The position numbers were made by a program, and so were the translations under genes. The notes under the pieces were generated by a model that worked only from the letters and a program-made list of their open reading frames with translations, searched no databases and was not told where the DNA came from. A stretch of DNA of 64,000 nucleotides, from contig NZ_MAEW01000002.1 of NCBI RefSeq assembly GCF_002013375.1, positions 19,005 to 83,004 of the forward strand. The letters run 5' to 3'. Below, in pieces: positions 35,127 through 45,431 of this stretch (position 1 is the first letter of the stretch; each line of letters opens with the position of its first letter). This DNA is from Mycobacterium sp. D16Q13 (GTDB taxonomy: Bacteria > Actinomycetota > Actinomycetes > Mycobacteriales > Mycobacteriaceae).

Positions 35127-36506
35127 TTAGTTACCTGATAGTACCGCATTTGCCGTTCGAATTGCCAGTTCACAGGCCTGCTGAACCGAATCGTAGCTAC
35201 CCTTTTTGAATTGACAGCCAACACCTATTCGCAGGTCATCGTCCAGAAATACGGCCCACGCGATGTCATGGCCCGCGCGGACCTCCGTGTAGGTGACCGC
35301 TGCCCGCCCCATTGTGCGATCGTCGGCCTTGAAGTCCGTGAATACCCCCGGCAACTCCTTCTCCATGGCCACACGCAGCGTCTCGGCGGTTGATGCCAGG
35401 GTTTCGGCCGACTTCACCCGCACCTGAGTCACATGCACGGTCGCCTCGGGATCCTTGGGCGAGATCACCTCCACCCGCGCCGAACCAGCACCGCCCGCAG
35501 GGATACGTCGCACCGCCCACTCGGCGGGCACCATGAACTGCACACCCCCCTCCACCAGCAGCGATGTCGCCATTACGGGAGTCGTCGGTGACGGTTGCCG
35601 CCCCCGTGTGGAGGCCACCGTCAACACCACACCCGCCACGACAACCGCGGCCGCCAGACCAATCGCGGCAACCGGCCACCGCACGGGAAGTCGCGGAACC
35701 GATCTGGCGGATGAGGTGGGTGTCCATTCGGGCCGTCTCGCGCTAGCGGGCTCGTCGGCGGGCTCGTCGATGAAGGCCGAGACGCGGGGAGATTGGCTAA
35801 CGTCACGGAACACCGCATCCTCGGCGACCTGCGATACCCCGGGAGTCAGGCCGATCCGATCGACCGCGTCGACGATCGCCTCGCCCATCTCACTCTCGGC
35901 CGAGTCGACAAGGATCGCGGCAACTCCGGGCCGTTCGCCCCGGACCACCTCCTCGACAGCACGCGCCACAGCGCGCGCGACATCCGCGGCCGTTTTGGTC
36001 TCCCAGGATCGCTCTTCGAGATGACGAACCGCCGATCCCGGCTCACCGGCAGAGCCGTGCCCCACCACGGTGACGGCGACCTCACCCGGCGACACCTCGA
36101 CCACCACGAGCGAGCGGCCCGACAAATCGGCACGCACGCCGCGCTCGGCGAGGGCGAAAGCGCGCGAACGCACGGTCAGCGTCGCCGCCATCATCCGCGC
36201 CGCATTCGACAACAACGTGCGCCGTCCGGAACTCCACGTCGTCGGATAAATCAGCAGCACGGAATCAACGCGGACCGGAGCACTCCGATCGGTAAGCAAC
36301 GACTCGAACAGGGCGGCCCAGAGTGCGCGAGACGGAACCACGCGACCGGATAGCAGCGCCGTCTCGTCGTCGAGTGCGGCGACCGCCGACCGGACATCGG
36401 CCTGTCCGGCTTCCCGGATGACATCCCCGATTCGTGCCCGGATGGCGGTCTCGGTCACTTCAATCGCTACCCGCGTCCCTGTCTGCGGGTCGCGATCCAG
36501 GATCAC
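35127..36506 (-). CDS. type VII secretion-associated protein (Rv3446c-like), ESX-4
   Basis: 459 residues from a GTG that overlaps the eccC4 stop (GTGA), so coupled. The N-terminal 240 residues have an actin/Hsp70-like look (IEVTETAIRARIG, VLLIYPTTWSSGRRTLL, LVVVEVSPGEVAVTVVGHG). A single membrane helix lies at about 280-303 (WPVAAIGLAAAVVVAGVVLTV), then a C-terminal extracytoplasmic domain of about 150 residues with mixed beta-strands and two cysteines (GVGCQFKKG, QQACELA). This is the ESX-4-specific accessory protein; role unknown. Confidence 0.88.
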   Translation of the reverse strand: MILDRDPQTGTRVAIEVTETAIRARIGDVIREAGQADVRSAVAALDDETALLSGRVVPSRALWAALFESLLTDRSAPVRVDSVLLIYPTTWSSGRRTLLSNAARMMAATLTVRSRAFALAERGVRADLSGRSLVVVEVSPGEVAVTVVGHGSAGEPGSAVRHLEERSWETKTAADVARAVARAVEEVVRGERPGVAAILVDSAESEMGEAIVDAVDRIGLTPGVSQVAEDAVFRDVSQSPRVSAFIDEPADEPASARRPEWTPTSSARSVPRLPVRWPVAAIGLAAAVVVAGVVLTVASTRGRQPSPTTPVMATSLLVEGGVQFMVPAEWAVRRIPAGGAGSARVEVISPKDPEATVHVTQVRVKSAETLASTAETLRVAMEKELPGVFTDFKADDRTMGRAAVTYTEVRAGHDIAWAVFLDDDLRIGVGCQFKKGSYDSVQQACELAIRTANAVLSGN

Positions 36507-39500
36507 TGCGGATCGCTCCAGGCAACCTGGATCAGTTGTTGGCCGCCCGAGCGCATGACCAAAGTGCCGCGACCCGGCGGCTGCTCACCCGGCCGAACCG
36601 TGCCGATCAGAACACCTTCGTCCTTGTTTCCGCTCATCTGCAAACCGATGCAGGAGAGGTCCTTCATGCGCGCCATCATCGGCTCGAACATGGCTCGCGA
36701 GGCGCCGCTAGTGCGGCGCGCGATGACAACATGCAGCCCGATGTCCTTGGAGTGCGGCAGATACTCCGCGAGCGGCAACAGCGGGTTTCCGCTCGCCAGG
36801 GCCACCAGGTCGTAGTCGTCGACCAAGATGTAGATCTCCGGGCCGGACCACCAGGATCTGTCACGCAACTGCTGCTGTGTGACATCGGGTCCCGGCATCC
36901 GGGATTTGAGAAGCTCGATCAACACCGGAACCTCATCGACCAAGGTGGTGCTCGACATCGCGTACTTGGCCAGGTGTTCCGTCTCGACGACACCGAGCAA
37001 GGTGCGGCGGAAGTCCACGATGAACAGCTGCGCCTGCTGCGGGGTGGTGGTCCGAACAATCTCGCGGCAGATGGTGCGCAACAGCCCGGTCTTGCCGCAC
37101 TCGCTGTCGCCGAAAATCATCATGTGCGGCTGCTCGCCGAATTCCAGGAACGTCGGAGCCAACTCCGTCTCGTTGATGCCGACGAGGATGCGCAGGTTTG
37201 GCAGCTCGTTCTTCGGCGCCTGTGGAACCAGCGCGGCGTAATCGATCTTGTGCGGCAGCATGCGAACCTGCGGAGCCTCCGCCGAGCTGCGCTGCCGCAT
37301 GCTCGCGGCGGCGGCAGCGAGTGCCTCACCGAGGTCCTGATTCGACGAGACGCTGTCGACGCGCGGCAGTCCGATGAGCATGTGCCGGCGGTCGCGAGTG
37401 ATACCCCGACCTGGCCTGCCATCCGGAACAAGCTGTGCCAGCTTGCGGTCGAAGTCCGAGTCCAGCGGATCACCGAGGCGAAGTTCGACGCGCGAGCCGA
37501 TCTGGTCCTTCAGGGCTGGCCGGATCTCGGCCCAGCGTGATGCCGTGACCACCGTGTGCACACCGAAACCGAGCCCCTGCGCCGCCAGCGCTGTGACCTG
37601 CGGCTCCAGCGCCTCGAACTCCTGACGAACCGTGGACCAGCCATCGATGATGAAGAACACGTCACCGAATGGATCGCTCGCGAGCTGCGGGTCACCGGCA
37701 CCCTTGCGCCGCCGGTACTCGGCCATCGAGTCAATCCCGTAGGCGCGGAAGGCATTCTCCCGAGACCTGACGATCGTCAGCATTTCGGCGAACGTACGCC
37801 GGATCAGATCCGACTCCAGCCGGCTGGCCACCGAACCGACATGCGGTAGTTGCGCCAGCGAGGTGAGCGTGCCACCACCGAAGTCCAGGCAATAGAACTG
37901 CACCTGCGCGGGACTGTGCGTCACCGCGAGCGACGTCACCAGCGTGCGCACCGCCATGGACTTTCCGGACTGGGGTGCGCCGACGATGGCGACATTGCCC
38001 GCCGCGGCGGACAGATCAACGATGTACGGGTCACGCCGTTGCTCGTACGGCCGATCCACGATTCCGATCGGGATGGTCAAACTGCCCACCGCGTCGAAGC
38101 CGGCGCGACCGTGACGGGGAATCAGATCTCCGAGAGTCGGCGAATCGTCCAACGGCGGCAGCCACACCTCGTGCGCTGGATTGCCATGTCCTTCAACGCG
38201 ATCAAGGATCGTGTCGATGACCGACCGGCCGATCACCCCTTCGGAAGCAGCAACGGTGTCGTCTTCCACGATTTCCGCGGGGCGCATTTGCAGCGCCACC
38301 GGTGCGGCGGTGAACAACCGCGGCGCGGCGCTCGTGCCGCCGGAGGAGACGGCACGACGCGCCGGCCCGTACGGGACATACGCACCGGACACATAGGAGG
38401 TCTGGAACCGTGTCAGCTCCCCCGAGTCATCCTTGAGGTAGCAGGAACCCGGGGTGTTGGGCAGGTGGTAGGCGTCCGGGACACCAATCGCAGCACGGGA
38501 CTCGTTCGCCGAGAAAGTCTTCAGACACAGCCGATAAGACAGGTGAGATTCCAGCCCGCGCAGGCGGCCCTCGTCCAGGCGCTGCGAGGCGAGCAACAAA
38601 TGGACGTGCAGCGACCGGCCCAAACGGCCGATCGCCACGAACAGCTCCGCGAAATCCGGGTGCTGGCTCAGCAATTCGGAGAACTCGTCGACGATGATGA
38701 AGAGTGCCGGCAGCGGGGCGAGGGACGCACCGGCGGCGCGGGCACGCTCGTACTCGGTGACATTGGCGAAGTTGCCCGCGGCGCGCAGCAGCTCCTGGCG
38801 CCGGTTCATCTCACCGGCCAGCGCGTCCTTCATGCGGGACACCAGATTCGCCTCTTCGGCGAGGTTGGTGATGATCGCCGAGACATGCTGCGCCCGGTCC
38901 AGGCCCAGGAACGTCGCACCACCCTTGAAGTCGACAAGCACGAGGTTCAGGGCATCCGGCGAATGCGTGGCGATCATGCCCAATGTCAATGTGCGCAGGA
39001 ACTCCGATTTACCCGAACCGGTAGCGCCGATGCACAGTCCGTGCGGGCCCATGCCGTTCTCGGCGGCCTCCTTGATATCCAGTTCCATGGGAGTGCCATC
39101 GACTGCGATTCCGATGGGTACACGCAGCCGGTCGCGACCAACCCGGTTGCGCCACACCACTTCCGGGTTGAGCAGACCAGGATCGCCGATCCCCACGATG
39201 TCGGACCAGCGCGTGCTGACCTCGGTTTGGATCTGGACCTCGTCGCTACCTCCGGCGAGTACCCGATAGGGCGCCATACGGCGGGCGCACGCCATCGCCT
39301 CGGTGATGGTGAGGTGATCGGGGTGTGCGAAGACCTCAGATCCCACATTGCCCTTGGCTCCGAGGCCGCGATCGCTCAGCTCCAATTGCATACCGCGGCG
39401 GGCCGCGAGCGGGTCCACCCGCGTGCCGATCTCGACGAGGGTCACCGAATCGATGCCGTGATCGATGATGAGGCGTTCGGAACCGATCAACGTGCCACTG

Positions 39501-40489
39501 TCCACAATGATGAGGATCTGCGGTCGTCCGGAAGAGGGCTGCGCGGTCCGCGAGAACCGTTCACGTTCAGTGATGAGCGAAGCCAACGACTCCTCGACCT
39601 CCCCCAGCGAGTGGTAGACCAGCCTGCTGGCGCCGACACCGTCGAACGCGGTCGGATGCTGGGCGTGCGGAAGCCATTTGAGCCAGTCCCAGTGCGGGGC
39701 CGCATGCCGGTTCACCACTGCAGCGACCAGGAATTGGTCCGGCCCATGGAACATCGCCAGCTGACAAATCATGGCGCGCAACATGCCTCGCGCCACCTCG
39801 GGTGAGCCATCGATGGTGACGGCCGCGAAACCCCTCAGGTTCAACGCGATCGGCAGCTCAGGCACCAGCGAGTGTGTCCGCACGAACCGGCGCAACGCCA
39901 CGGAGGCCACCGGCTCCAATTCTTCGACCGGACCGATCTCGGGCGCCACCAGCTGCGCCGCCAGACGCTGATCCCCCACCCCGACACGTACATGGCAGTA
40001 GTCACTGTCGCCAGGACGCCGCTCCCACATCCGGCGGCCACCGGCGAGCGTCCACAGCGCAGACGGGTCAGGGTTGTTCCACAGCAGGGCCTTACGCTGA
40101 GCACCACCGGTATCGGTGACATTCTTGCGCACCACTTCGAGGTACCGCAGGTAATCCTTGCGGTCCTCGTTGATTTCGCTGGTCTTGGCTCCCTTGCCGC
40201 CGCTGTTGGAGACCATGCTGACCATCGAGACCATCATCATGATCGGGAACAGCATGAACATCGGGCTGCGCCCGATCCCGCCGCCCGCGCCGCCACCCAG
40301 GCTCCCCGAGGTGACAAAGAAGGCAATCATGCCCACCATTGCCACCACCATGACCAGCGGCATGATCTTCGCGATGATCGGCGACGGCACCGGCCGTGGA
40401 ATCTCCGGCGGTGGCTGCACATTGATCTCGCCACCCGGAACACGAGGCACCGCAAGCCGAGGCCGACGAATGAATATTGTGGTGTTCAC
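36503..40489 (-). CDS. eccC4: ESX-4 FtsK/SpoIIIE ATPase EccC4
   Basis: 1328 residues from GTG 40489; a GTG at 40528 would add 13 residues. Starts NTTIFIRRPRLAVP, then two membrane helices (about 40-95). Three FtsK-like ATPase domains follow, with P-loops GATGSGKS (about 487), GAPQSGKS (about 835) and GDSECGKT (about 1125). Walker B-like LVDFKGGATF and CLDFGGGTL accompany the first two. EccC recognises substrates and powers export. M. tuberculosis EccC4 is slightly shorter as I recall. Divergent from eccD4. Confidence 0.97.
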   Translation of the reverse strand: MNTTIFIRRPRLAVPRVPGGEINVQPPPEIPRPVPSPIIAKIMPLVMVVAMVGMIAFFVTSGSLGGGAGGGIGRSPMFMLFPIMMMVSMVSMVSNSGGKGAKTSEINEDRKDYLRYLEVVRKNVTDTGGAQRKALLWNNPDPSALWTLAGGRRMWERRPGDSDYCHVRVGVGDQRLAAQLVAPEIGPVEELEPVASVALRRFVRTHSLVPELPIALNLRGFAAVTIDGSPEVARGMLRAMICQLAMFHGPDQFLVAAVVNRHAAPHWDWLKWLPHAQHPTAFDGVGASRLVYHSLGEVEESLASLITERERFSRTAQPSSGRPQILIIVDSGTLIGSERLIIDHGIDSVTLVEIGTRVDPLAARRGMQLELSDRGLGAKGNVGSEVFAHPDHLTITEAMACARRMAPYRVLAGGSDEVQIQTEVSTRWSDIVGIGDPGLLNPEVVWRNRVGRDRLRVPIGIAVDGTPMELDIKEAAENGMGPHGLCIGATGSGKSEFLRTLTLGMIATHSPDALNLVLVDFKGGATFLGLDRAQHVSAIITNLAEEANLVSRMKDALAGEMNRRQELLRAAGNFANVTEYERARAAGASLAPLPALFIIVDEFSELLSQHPDFAELFVAIGRLGRSLHVHLLLASQRLDEGRLRGLESHLSYRLCLKTFSANESRAAIGVPDAYHLPNTPGSCYLKDDSGELTRFQTSYVSGAYVPYGPARRAVSSGGTSAAPRLFTAAPVALQMRPAEIVEDDTVAASEGVIGRSVIDTILDRVEGHGNPAHEVWLPPLDDSPTLGDLIPRHGRAGFDAVGSLTIPIGIVDRPYEQRRDPYIVDLSAAAGNVAIVGAPQSGKSMAVRTLVTSLAVTHSPAQVQFYCLDFGGGTLTSLAQLPHVGSVASRLESDLIRRTFAEMLTIVRSRENAFRAYGIDSMAEYRRRKGAGDPQLASDPFGDVFFIIDGWSTVRQEFEALEPQVTALAAQGLGFGVHTVVTASRWAEIRPALKDQIGSRVELRLGDPLDSDFDRKLAQLVPDGRPGRGITRDRRHMLIGLPRVDSVSSNQDLGEALAAAAASMRQRSSAEAPQVRMLPHKIDYAALVPQAPKNELPNLRILVGINETELAPTFLEFGEQPHMMIFGDSECGKTGLLRTICREIVRTTTPQQAQLFIVDFRRTLLGVVETEHLAKYAMSSTTLVDEVPVLIELLKSRMPGPDVTQQQLRDRSWWSGPEIYILVDDYDLVALASGNPLLPLAEYLPHSKDIGLHVVIARRTSGASRAMFEPMMARMKDLSCIGLQMSGNKDEGVLIGTVRPGEQPPGRGTLVMRSGGQQLIQVAWSDPQ

Positions 40490-40580
40490 CCCACGCTCAC
40501 CCTGGCCCTCCGGTTTCCCCCGCGCCACATCTCGTGCCTATTTCGCATCCACGCTACCGCCCAAGCCCACGGCGGGCTAA

Positions 40581-40610
40581 AGGATAGGGCCGTTATATCC
40601 GGTGCCGCAA
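40581..40610 (-). promoter_or_regulatory. possible eccC4 promoter
   Basis: TTGCGG (40605-40610), 18 bases, TATCCT (40581-40586) on the minus strand within the 266-base divergent region between eccC4 and eccD4. Confidence 0.35.
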
Positions 40611-40755
40611 CGAATTCGCTCACACGATCGCCAGGGCCGCTGGTTGGTCGGCTGACGTTCGCCTGTATGCGCCGAACCGCTGGCGGCGCTCAGGCGCGTT
40701 CGGCTAGTGTGCATGCGCAAAGATCAATGACCGTGGGGGCAGGTAGGGGCACAGC

Positions 40756-42291
40756 ATGACACATGCGCAGTCGGGCGCCGAGCAACGTTCGGCGGTTCTC
40801 GAACTGTGCCGCGTTTCCATTCAGGCTGACCGCACTCAGGTCGACCTGGCGCTGCCGACGAGTGTCCCGCTCGCCCTCTTGGTCGGCTCTGTCGTCGACA
40901 TCATCAACCAGCATGTCGGTGTCCCCGAGCTGACCAGCCCAGGGGACGCCGTGGAAACGCATTGGCGTTTGTCCCGGCCTGGTCAGCCGCCACTGCAGAT
41001 GTCCAGCACCCTTGGGGAGTTGGAGGTTCGCGATGGCGATCAACTCATCCTCACCACCTCCGATGTCACCGCACCGGATCCGCTGTTCGACGATGTCTTC
41101 CTCGCCGTGTCCACATTTCGTACCGTGTCGGCACATCCGTGGAGCCGCACCGCCGCTCGAATACTCGGCGCTTCCGCGTGCGGACTGGCCGCGGTGCTCG
41201 GCGCCACGGCGCTCCTACGCGCGGGCGCGACAAATCCCGGCCTGCTCCTTCCGATCATCGCCGTCGCGATCGCCTTGGTGGCGATGACCGCCGCGGTCTT
41301 CGCGAACAGGGTTTACGACGATTCGCTCGCCTCCGTGACGCTGAGTCATTGCGCCGTCGGCTTCTCCGCAGTGGCGGGAGCGCTGTTCGTGCCGGGAAAG
41401 TACGGCGCCCCGCACGCGATGCTGGCACTGATGGTCGCGATGGTCGTATCCATCCTCGCCATGCGCGCGACCGGCACCGGCACGATGTCACTCGTCGCGG
41501 TCGCGTCGGGATCACTGCTCGGGTTCGCGGCAACGCTGGGTTACGTGCTTTTCGAGCCGTCGATCTACAGCCTTGGGGCCGTACTCGGCGCGGTCGGAAT
41601 CTGCTCGGTGGCCCTTTCGCCGCGTGTGGCAATGGCTCTCGCTCGACTACCCCTTCCCCCGGTGCCCACACAGGGCGCACCATCTCGTCCCGAACATTCG
41701 ACGGCCCCGATCGAAGCCATCGAGGGTCTGGATGGACTGGATACCGAGGCTGACAACGTCGAGGACGCCACGGCGCTGCCGCCGCTCCCCGATCTGCGCG
41801 AGAAGGCGCTGCGAGCGCACGCAGTGCTGACCGGGCTGGTGTGCGGAACATCCGCCGCCACCGCAGCGGGCGCCATGCTCGCGGCGCTGACCTTCCCCGG
41901 TGCAGGCGACCACCATCCCACCGGCGCACACCGATTCAGTGGTGTGGTGCTGGCGGGATTGATCGCGCTGGCGATGATGCTGCGGGCGCGCTCGCATGCC
42001 GACCTCGCGCAGACAGTGGTCATCAACCTGGGCGGCTTGGCCATTCCCGTCGCGGGATTCGCGTTCATCGCCATCGCGTACCCGACAGCCGCCGTGTTCA
42101 CTACGGCAATGATGGCGATCGCGGCCGGTTCGGCCATCGCCCTCGGCTTCCTGGTGTCGGCGCGCAAGTACTCCCCTGTCGCACGTCGCACAGTGGAGAT
42201 CATCGAGTACATCGCGCTGTCGCTGATCGTTCCCGTGGCCGTCTGGGTATGTGGTGTGTACAGCGCCGTGCGGGGATTGAACCTGCCATGA
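40756..42291 (+). CDS. eccD4: ESX-4 membrane channel component EccD4
   Basis: 511 residues. A ubiquitin-like domain (about 15-100: LCRVSIQADRTQVDLALP, LGELEVRDGDQLIL) faces the cytosol. From about 135 to the end, many hydrophobic helices make up the EccD membrane vestibule, usually 11, interrupted by a polar acidic loop at about 300-350 (ALPPLPDLREKALRAHAV after it). Its TGA overlaps the mycP4 ATG. Confidence 0.97.
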   Translation: MTHAQSGAEQRSAVLELCRVSIQADRTQVDLALPTSVPLALLVGSVVDIINQHVGVPELTSPGDAVETHWRLSRPGQPPLQMSSTLGELEVRDGDQLILTTSDVTAPDPLFDDVFLAVSTFRTVSAHPWSRTAARILGASACGLAAVLGATALLRAGATNPGLLLPIIAVAIALVAMTAAVFANRVYDDSLASVTLSHCAVGFSAVAGALFVPGKYGAPHAMLALMVAMVVSILAMRATGTGTMSLVAVASGSLLGFAATLGYVLFEPSIYSLGAVLGAVGICSVALSPRVAMALARLPLPPVPTQGAPSRPEHSTAPIEAIEGLDGLDTEADNVEDATALPPLPDLREKALRAHAVLTGLVCGTSAATAAGAMLAALTFPGAGDHHPTGAHRFSGVVLAGLIALAMMLRARSHADLAQTVVINLGGLAIPVAGFAFIAIAYPTAAVFTTAMMAIAAGSAIALGFLVSARKYSPVARRTVEIIEYIALSLIVPVAVWVCGVYSAVRGLNLP

Positions 42292-43730
42292 ACCTCGGCG
42301 TGGCCCGCCGTATCGCCACCGCTGCAGCCGTTGCAATGTTGGCGATGTCCTCACAGCTGGCGACCGGTTCGATGCACATGCTCGCGACGGCACACGCCTT
42401 CGCTCCACTTCCGGTCGATCCGAGCATGCTTCCCGGCCCGCGGCCTCCCGGTCCCATCGAACCCACGGAGCAGAAGGAACTGTGCCGATTCCCCGGCATC
42501 GATCCCAAGCGCGACCTCAACAAGGTGCCCGCGCAGCAGCGTGGACTGGATCTGCCGTTGGTCTGGCAACTGTCGCGTGGTAGCGGCCAGACGGTCGCGG
42601 TGATCGACACCGGCGTGGCGCGCAGTCCACGCCTACCACCACTCATCCCCGGCGGAGACTACGTCTTCGAGGGCGGCAACGGCACTCAGGACTGTGACGC
42701 GCACGGCACCATTGTCGCCGGAATCATCGCGGCCGCACCGGATCCCACGGGAGCAAGCGCGTTCAGTGGCATCGCGCCCGATGTCAGTCTCATCACCATT
42801 CGGCAATCCAGCGCGAAGTTCGCAGTGAAGAACAAGAGCGGCGGAAACGACAGAGACGATCCCTCCAAGATCAGCGGCGTCGGAAACGTCGACACCCTGG
42901 CGATGGCGGTGCGCACCGCCGCGGACCTCGGCGCGACGGTCATCAACATCTCCGAGGTGGCGTGCGCCTCCGCCAAACAATTCCTGGACGATCGACCGTT
43001 GGGCGCCGCACTGCAGTACGCCGTGGATGTCAAGAACGTCGTGGTGGTGGTCGCCGCGGGAAATGTCGGCGAGGGGCAGTGCAAGAACCAGAACCCACCG
43101 CCGGACCCAGCTCGACCCAATACCCCGGACTGGGATGCCGTCCTGGAAACGGTGAGTCCGGCGTGGTACAACGACCTCGTCCTCACGGTGGGCTCAATCG
43201 GCCCGGACGGGCAACCCTCCAAGTTCAGCCTCGGCGGCCCCTGGGTCGATGTCTCCGCTCCCGGTGAAGACATCCTCTCCTTGGATCCCAACCGTGATGC
43301 GCTGACCAACGCCTACATGGGCGAGCAAGGTCCGGTACCGATTCAGGGCACCAGCTTCTCCGCGCCGGTCGTCAGTGGCGTTGTCGCGCTGGTACGTTCA
43401 CGTTTCCCTCAGTTGAGCGCTCGTGAGGTCATGGACCGCATCAAGAACACTGCGCACCGCCCGCCGGGCGGCTGGGACCCCTATCTGGGCTACGGGATGG
43501 TGGACGCACTCGCCGCGGTCAGCGACGACCTCGGCACCACAAGTGATCTCGCCCGGGCCAACGCGGCGAAAAAACTGCAGCTGCCACCTGCGCCTGCACC
43601 CGCCGACCCGCGGCCGCGGCATGTAGCGTTGATCGGAATAGCAGTCTGCGCGGCATTTCTCGCCGCGGCGCTGGCGATGCTGGCGCCGGTGCGCAAGCTG
43701 CGGCAAGGCCGGGACAACTCCACCGACTAG
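42288..43730 (+). CDS. mycP4: ESX-4 mycosin protease MycP4
   Basis: 480 residues from ATG 42288 (ATGA overlap with eccD4). Signal peptide in the first 38 residues. Subtilisin-like domain with the triad Asp107 (VIDTGV), His139 (DAHGTIVAGII) and Ser356 (GTSFSAPVVSG). C-terminal membrane helix (ALIGIAVCAAFLAAALAML) and a short basic tail. Mycosins stabilise the ESX complex and cleave some substrates. All three catalytic residues are present, so it should be active. Confidence 0.97.
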   Translation: MNLGVARRIATAAAVAMLAMSSQLATGSMHMLATAHAFAPLPVDPSMLPGPRPPGPIEPTEQKELCRFPGIDPKRDLNKVPAQQRGLDLPLVWQLSRGSGQTVAVIDTGVARSPRLPPLIPGGDYVFEGGNGTQDCDAHGTIVAGIIAAAPDPTGASAFSGIAPDVSLITIRQSSAKFAVKNKSGGNDRDDPSKISGVGNVDTLAMAVRTAADLGATVINISEVACASAKQFLDDRPLGAALQYAVDVKNVVVVVAAGNVGEGQCKNQNPPPDPARPNTPDWDAVLETVSPAWYNDLVLTVGSIGPDGQPSKFSLGGPWVDVSAPGEDILSLDPNRDALTNAYMGEQGPVPIQGTSFSAPVVSGVVALVRSRFPQLSAREVMDRIKNTAHRPPGGWDPYLGYGMVDALAAVSDDLGTTSDLARANAAKKLQLPPAPAPADPRPRHVALIGIAVCAAFLAAALAMLAPVRKLRQGRDNSTD

Positions 43731-43747
43731 CGCCGGTGGCGTGCGGT

Positions 43748-45226
43748 TTACGCGGGCGCGGTGCTCGATGTTGACGGATTGATCGCCAAACCTGTTTTGT
43801 CGGGAGGCATTCCGTCGTGCTCGACGAGCGCGTCTTCCTTGCTCAGCCGGGGCCCTGGCGGGAGCAGCCCGACGACCGGCCACGGTGCCGGAACCGGTTC
43901 AACCGTGAGGCCCAGCGATTTCGCGGCCTCCAGGTTACCGATACCGAAGCGCACGCCGGTATCGAGGATGAGATAGAGAGACTCCGCACGCCCGGTGTCC
44001 CCGCCCAGGCCGGTGGAGCGGATGAAGGCGCTACGCGCGGGCGGAATGTAGGCAGTGTCGACGTTGAGGCCCTCCTTGTCGGCCTGTGCTAGCACAACCG
44101 GTACCTGATCGGTCTTCAACGGCAGCGAGTTTCCCATCAACACTTTGGTGGTGGCGTGCTCCTGCGTCTTCTCCTGTCCGGGCTTCCAACTGCTGCACAG
44201 CACCGACTTCTCCGGGATGTCCACGATCTTCCCCGCGCGTTCCGGAAATGTCTGTACCGCAAGCTGGTTGAGGCTGGGATACCCCGAAATCACGTCGGGA
44301 GCCACAGCGACGATGTCCTGCGCACCCTGGGAATCGGAAAATCTGATCAGATCCGCGGTGACCTCGTTGACGCGTTGCACTCCACCGGAGAGCACGACGT
44401 AGTACTCGGCGGAGTCCGCCCGGCTCATCTTGATGACCGACCCCACCCGAACGCCCGCGGTTGTAATAGGCGACGGCCCTCCAGCGTCCGGGATGGGCGG
44501 CGGAGCGATAGCCGGTACCTCGGGCACGGCATTGAGTACGGACATCGAGATCGGCCGCGGCGTCACACCTTCGAGACGCAGCGCGCGGGTCACCGCGGGA
44601 TTCGTCAGGTCGACCGCCGCGCGCTTGCCGTCATAGAGCAGGTACATCTGGCTATTCACCGTCACCAGGGCATACCTGTCGTTGGGCATCTCCTGGTTGC
44701 CGTTCTCCAGGGTTACCTTGCCCGCGATTACCGTGGTGGTGACGGTCGAGCTGGGCGGGGGTGTCGCGACATCGCACACCGTCCAGATGGTGTCGTCACC
44801 CGTCAGCGGCGCCGAAATGGATGCTGGCGCACCGGGAATCCCGACCAACGGGCCACGGCGCGCCTTCGCCAACTCCGAGTCCTTGACCGGCTTGGGATTC
44901 TCGTTGTTTCCGGAGATCAGTCGCGCGGACGCCAAATTGAGGGCGGGATGAAGTGTGTCCTGGATCCGGACGTAGACCGCGCCGGTGTCCTTGGCCATGA
45001 CAATGGGCTGATCACCCAGCGGCATGTTAGGCCGAAAGAACGCCAAGATCGCACAGCCGGCAACGACGACGGTGGCCAGCACAATGCCGACCATGAGCGA
45101 ATTGGACTGCGCCCGCATCGGGTCGTGGATCATTCGGACGTCACGGCGAACCAGCGCGTGCTCCATACGCCGCACGAGGAACCGGTACCCGCTGACCTGC
45201 AACCGGGTTGTCGGTTGTCGCGCCAT
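43748..45226 (-). CDS. eccB4: ESX-4 core component EccB4
   Basis: 492 residues from ATG 45226 (MARQPTTRLQVSGYRFLVRRM), preceded by GGAGGGG. The short cytosolic N-terminus and one membrane helix (SLMVGIVLATVVVAGCAILAFF, about 43-64) are followed by the large periplasmic domain with R-repeat folds (IVMAKDTGAVYVRI; GGVQRVNEVTADLIRF). Two periplasmic cysteines lie in TVCDVATPP and SVLCSSW, as in other EccB proteins. Converges on mycP4 and is divergent from eccE4. Confidence 0.96.
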   Translation of the reverse strand: MARQPTTRLQVSGYRFLVRRMEHALVRRDVRMIHDPMRAQSNSLMVGIVLATVVVAGCAILAFFRPNMPLGDQPIVMAKDTGAVYVRIQDTLHPALNLASARLISGNNENPKPVKDSELAKARRGPLVGIPGAPASISAPLTGDDTIWTVCDVATPPPSSTVTTTVIAGKVTLENGNQEMPNDRYALVTVNSQMYLLYDGKRAAVDLTNPAVTRALRLEGVTPRPISMSVLNAVPEVPAIAPPPIPDAGGPSPITTAGVRVGSVIKMSRADSAEYYVVLSGGVQRVNEVTADLIRFSDSQGAQDIVAVAPDVISGYPSLNQLAVQTFPERAGKIVDIPEKSVLCSSWKPGQEKTQEHATTKVLMGNSLPLKTDQVPVVLAQADKEGLNVDTAYIPPARSAFIRSTGLGGDTGRAESLYLILDTGVRFGIGNLEAAKSLGLTVEPVPAPWPVVGLLPPGPRLSKEDALVEHDGMPPDKTGLAINPSTSSTAPA

Positions 45227-45431
45227 CGTCCCCCTCCAGGAAATCTGCGAAACTCGCATCTACAACCTAGTGATGCCACCAGGCCGGCCCCCAGATCTTG
45301 TTAGATCCTACGTACGGGCCACACGGCCATGCAGCCTATTGCAATACTGGGCAACCACGATAGGTTGCGGGTGGCAGCCGCGGGCCTCAGTCGGGTGGGT
45401 GCGGCACAACGGCGGGACAGAAGGGGGAAAG

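Noticed and set aside
37850..39805. 651-codon plus-strand open frame
   Set aside because: It lies wholly opposite eccC4, whose ATPase motifs are certain. Its composition (His, Arg, Gln, Gly-rich, no domain) is that of a GC-rich antisense shadow.
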